A stretch of 64,000 nucleotides of DNA from Lojkania enalia (Eukaryota > Ascomycota > Dothideomycetes > Pleosporales): assembly GCA_010094045.1 (NCBI GenBank), contig ML986653.1:124001-188000 (forward strand), given 5' to 3'. Numbering within the stretch: the stretch's first letter is position 1; every line of letters starts with the position of its first letter. The position numbers and the translations under genes were made by a program. Shown here piece after piece: positions 61,228 to 64,000 of this stretch. The notes under the pieces were generated by a model that searched no databases, was not told the DNA's origin, and saw nothing but the letters and a program-made list of their open reading frames with translations.

Positions 61228-63547
61228 TCATGAATACCACATCTTAGGTCCAGTTTCGATTTCTGGATCCATTTCGCAATCTTTGCAATACCAATCATAA
61301 CGTCTCAGGTTCGGTGTTTCTTTTGGCTTCCAGTGCTTCATTACACACTCAACATGGAAAGCCATACGAACGCAGTCCTAATACTGTAAATAATGTGTAT
61401 AGGTTTAGCACCTTAAATATACAACTTACTATGCTTTCACAACAGACTATGGCTTTATTGTTATAGGAAGCGTGGGCATCGTCTCCGCAAAGGCATTCGC
61501 CCGGCACTGGTTTCATGTTCGTAGCGGGAGGATTTTGTACCGGTATTTCAGCTCTAGAAACGGTATCTAGGATCTCTTCATCGCCAGAAATATCTGTTTG
61601 TTGTGTGAATAGCCGGATTTCATCGAGACTATTGACCTTAGCTTTACCCTTATCAATAGATTTCTCGGGTCTTCGAGGGTTTTGTTGAGAAGCGGGCCGT
61701 GCTCCATTGATATTCGCACTGACGGCAGGTGATAGAGGACTTCGCAGAGGCGCCGAGGTCCCCGCTATCACGGGCGATCTGTCTAGAAGGCGTTGTCGTG
61801 CCTCTTGACTCGGGCACGGGCGTTGTTGGTTGACAATGTCCACGCATCCAGCGTGGAAATCCGCAGAGATCAGTCGATCTTCTAACAGTTCGTCGATTTT
61901 TTTCTTAAACTCCGTAACAAGGTCATTTTCCCACAGATAATCTCCCTTTGTCCGTGCGAAGCGCACAATAGCGTCACCCAGGTGCGCGTCACCGTTCAAT
62001 TGCTCCTTCCTAATATGTTCATCCAATTCGAACAGAAGGCGTTTTGCCGGCTCTGGAATTCTGAGGTCATTCATAATGATATGCCGTTTCCTGAGACGGA
62101 GCCATTCTTCGTCCACGTCGTCGTCACTTTCGCTGAGGTATTCCCCTTCTTCCAGAGGTCGCTTGGAGGCTGTTCTGAAAAAGGTTATCCCATCCGGAGC
62201 TTTCGGTACTCTGTACTTTCTTTTCCGTTTTAAAGGCATCGGCTTAACATCGTCTAGATGCTTCGTTTGAGATATTCCATCTGATGTAGACTTGGTAATT
62301 AGAGATGTTGCTTGTTTCTGAAGCCGCGCGGCCTGCTCCCGGTCTTCATCGCCTTGATTTAAGAGAGATACTTCGTCAAACGATATACTAGCAGCACATA
62401 TTGGCACGTCTTGGGGCTTCGACGTTTCAGAGTGTGCACACTGATTAACTTCTTTCCTAGCCTCCCTGCTTACAATTTTCCAATAGATAGTGCTTGCAGT
62501 AGTCTTCTCATTAACAAACATATACTTAAAATGGTGGTGGCATGAATGTAAATGTACCCGGAGCTCTGAAACCCGAGAGAACTGGAGTAGACAATGTATG
62601 CATTCGACACGAGAACGTTTCAGAGTATGTTCTGGTGTTACCCATGTGATCTCGGGTTTTGGAATCGATGGGTTTATTTCTCGGGGCGGAAGACGATGCT
62701 GTCTATCACGTAAACCAGCCTTTGCTCTCTGGTTAATGGTAGCTAGAATAGAAAAATCTGAAGACGTCCCCCAATCCATCGACAAAGAAACTCCGTAGTT
62801 GAGAGAGGCTTCAGAACCTGCTTCTTTCCCTCGTTTATAACACAGTTGTAGGAGTGGACGAGTTTCCGTGACATTGATTATGTTGGGACACCGTGCGAGC
62901 AGGCGGGTAGCAGGTCGTTCATCCTCATTTTTGTCTTGCAGGTCAATATGACTATAAAAATCTTCAGACTGTGTACTATCTTTGAAGTTGATGGCAACCA
63001 TCATCATGTACTTGTCTGCATACTGCAAGCGCTCCTCTAATTTGAGTTTGTCGAGATCAACGACAAATTTCGGAATGTCGAAATGGAATTTCTTTTGTCG
63101 GCCATTCTGTATTCCGACTATATAGCCTAACCTCTTTTCTTCATGTATTTTCTTCTCGACTCTGCTGTCGGTAAATGTTATCCACACGACTACTTCAGTC
63201 CTGAATAAGGGTGTCTGTTCCCTTGGCGGTCTGTCGAGGAAAGTTGTACTATTCAGGGGTTTGATTTCCCCTAAACGGACAATGAGACGTTTCTTTGCGA
63301 TTTCTCTGTTGATCTGTTCCACCGGCGGCATTCTCCAGGTTAATCTAGGACCGTGTTCTGAACCAGGAGGGGCGACACCGGAACAGAGTTCTGGTGAGAA
63401 TTCAAGTCGATGTAGCTCAAATATACGCTTTAGATTTCGCTGGAGAAACCCGGGGCTCCTGTTGCTTCGGAGAAAACCGTAGAACAATACGTTTCCGCCG
63501 TAGAGGTGTTGTAACTCTACGTCCTGTCTCCCGAGCATGTTCTGCAT
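61228..63547 (-). CDS. suz12: SUZ12-type PRC2 subunit (VEFS box) with C-terminal PHD finger
   Basis: Homologue of SUZ12/Su(z)12, the PRC2 subunit that supports H3K27 methylation by the EZH2 homologue in facultative heterochromatin. Exons are 63547-61430 and 61377-61228 (755 residues), with donor GTAAGT and acceptor ATTAG. The N-terminus has the SUZ12-like SPGFLQRNLKRIFELHRLEF. A C2H2 zinc finger lies at about 316-337 (C316-x2-C319, H332, H337). The VEFS box spans about 455-575 (FFRTASKRPLEEGEY, SESDDDVDEEWL, WENDLVTEFKKKIDE). After splicing, the C-terminus from about 684 reads CLCGDDAH, VCCESIDCVRMAFHVECV and YDWYCKDCE, a complete C4HC3 set in ING-type spacing. If the intron is missed, the frame ends early at 61349 and the PHD is lost. 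An extra 5' exon is possible. Confidence 0.88.
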
Positions 63548-64000
63548 TCACAGAACCTCATGGACGAGCTGCACGGTAGAATCTGTGAGCAATCTCAGCG
63601 AATAGGTGTGTCGCAATGCTCTCACTATATCCCAGTCTTTCAATGATTGATGAGCAGGAATGGCCAGGCAACTGGCATTGTCAGGGTGGACAGAGAAGTG
63701 ATGTCGATTAAGCGTCGTTATGAAAAAGCACGCCTGAACGGGGGACGGCAGCGATATTGAATAAATAAAACATCAGGAACAATGGGAAGAATAGAGACGC
63801 GTCCGGTAGGTGAAAGTAGGCTATTGTTGTAGGAGGTGCGACCTAGTTTGCACTCGTAAACAATTGCCAATGAGGACTCTCTGATGCTGTAGGCACACAA
63901 CGCGGGTAAAGTAAAGGTCAAATATCACCAATAACCTTGCCGAACAGCCCCATCCCAAGGCTCCCGGCCATGTCCTTGCTTGTTGATGTGAGGGCGAAAT
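63548..64000. other. suz12 upstream region to window edge
   Basis: Presumed promoter and 5' leader of the SUZ12-type gene. No other gene is seen before the window ends. Confidence 0.5.

Overview
The window is nuclear DNA of a filamentous ascomycete (Pezizomycotina). The reasons are: short spliceosomal introns (about 40-110 bp, GTRNGY donors, YAG acceptors), fungal-type proteins (Far11/HAM-2, Cbf1, a cytochrome b2-type lactate dehydrogenase, a LicD/Mnn4-like secretory protein), and a tRNA-Glu gene with an intron. A PRC2 subunit (SUZ12 homologue) argues against Aspergillus/Penicillium, which lack this complex; I cannot name the genus.

Layout. (a) 0.6-17 kb is ordinary gene space: a YAG7-like SERBP/Stm1-type RGG protein (-), Cbf1 bHLH factor (+), Far11/HAM-2 STRIPAK subunit (+), cytochrome b2 (+), and a 45-residue protein made of CxxCxGxG knuckles (+). 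(b) 17-33.4 kb is a gene-poor, decayed compartment. It holds one intron-containing tRNA-Glu(UUC), a 300-bp block of almost pure A/T, one intact RING-type gene, and four stretches that still read as protein but are cut by stops. Those stops are all of the kind made from CAA, CAG or CGA by C-to-T change, as expected of repeat-induced point mutation or a similar process. (c) 34-51.1 kb is dense conserved gene space: UBL-WLM metalloprotease (-), LicD-family protein (-), Rvb2 (-), a large coiled-coil protein (+), a Pop8-like RNase P/MRP subunit (+), GABA transaminase (-), and Set2 (-). (d) 51.1-55.2 kb is a GC-rich, repeat-bearing upstream region of an AT-hook protein gene (+). (e) 56.4-61.2 kb is gene-poor again with another probable gene remnant. 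(f) 61.2-63.5 kb encodes a SUZ12/VEFS-box protein (-) that ends in an ING-like PHD finger once its last intron is removed.

Functionally the window has four chromatin-related genes (rvb2, set2, suz12, AT-hook protein) among unrelated metabolic and signalling genes; I see no gene cluster acting as one pathway. The splice models given below were built by eye. In each multi-exon case called as a CDS the summed exon lengths are a multiple of three, and most give a protein length close to that of the family.
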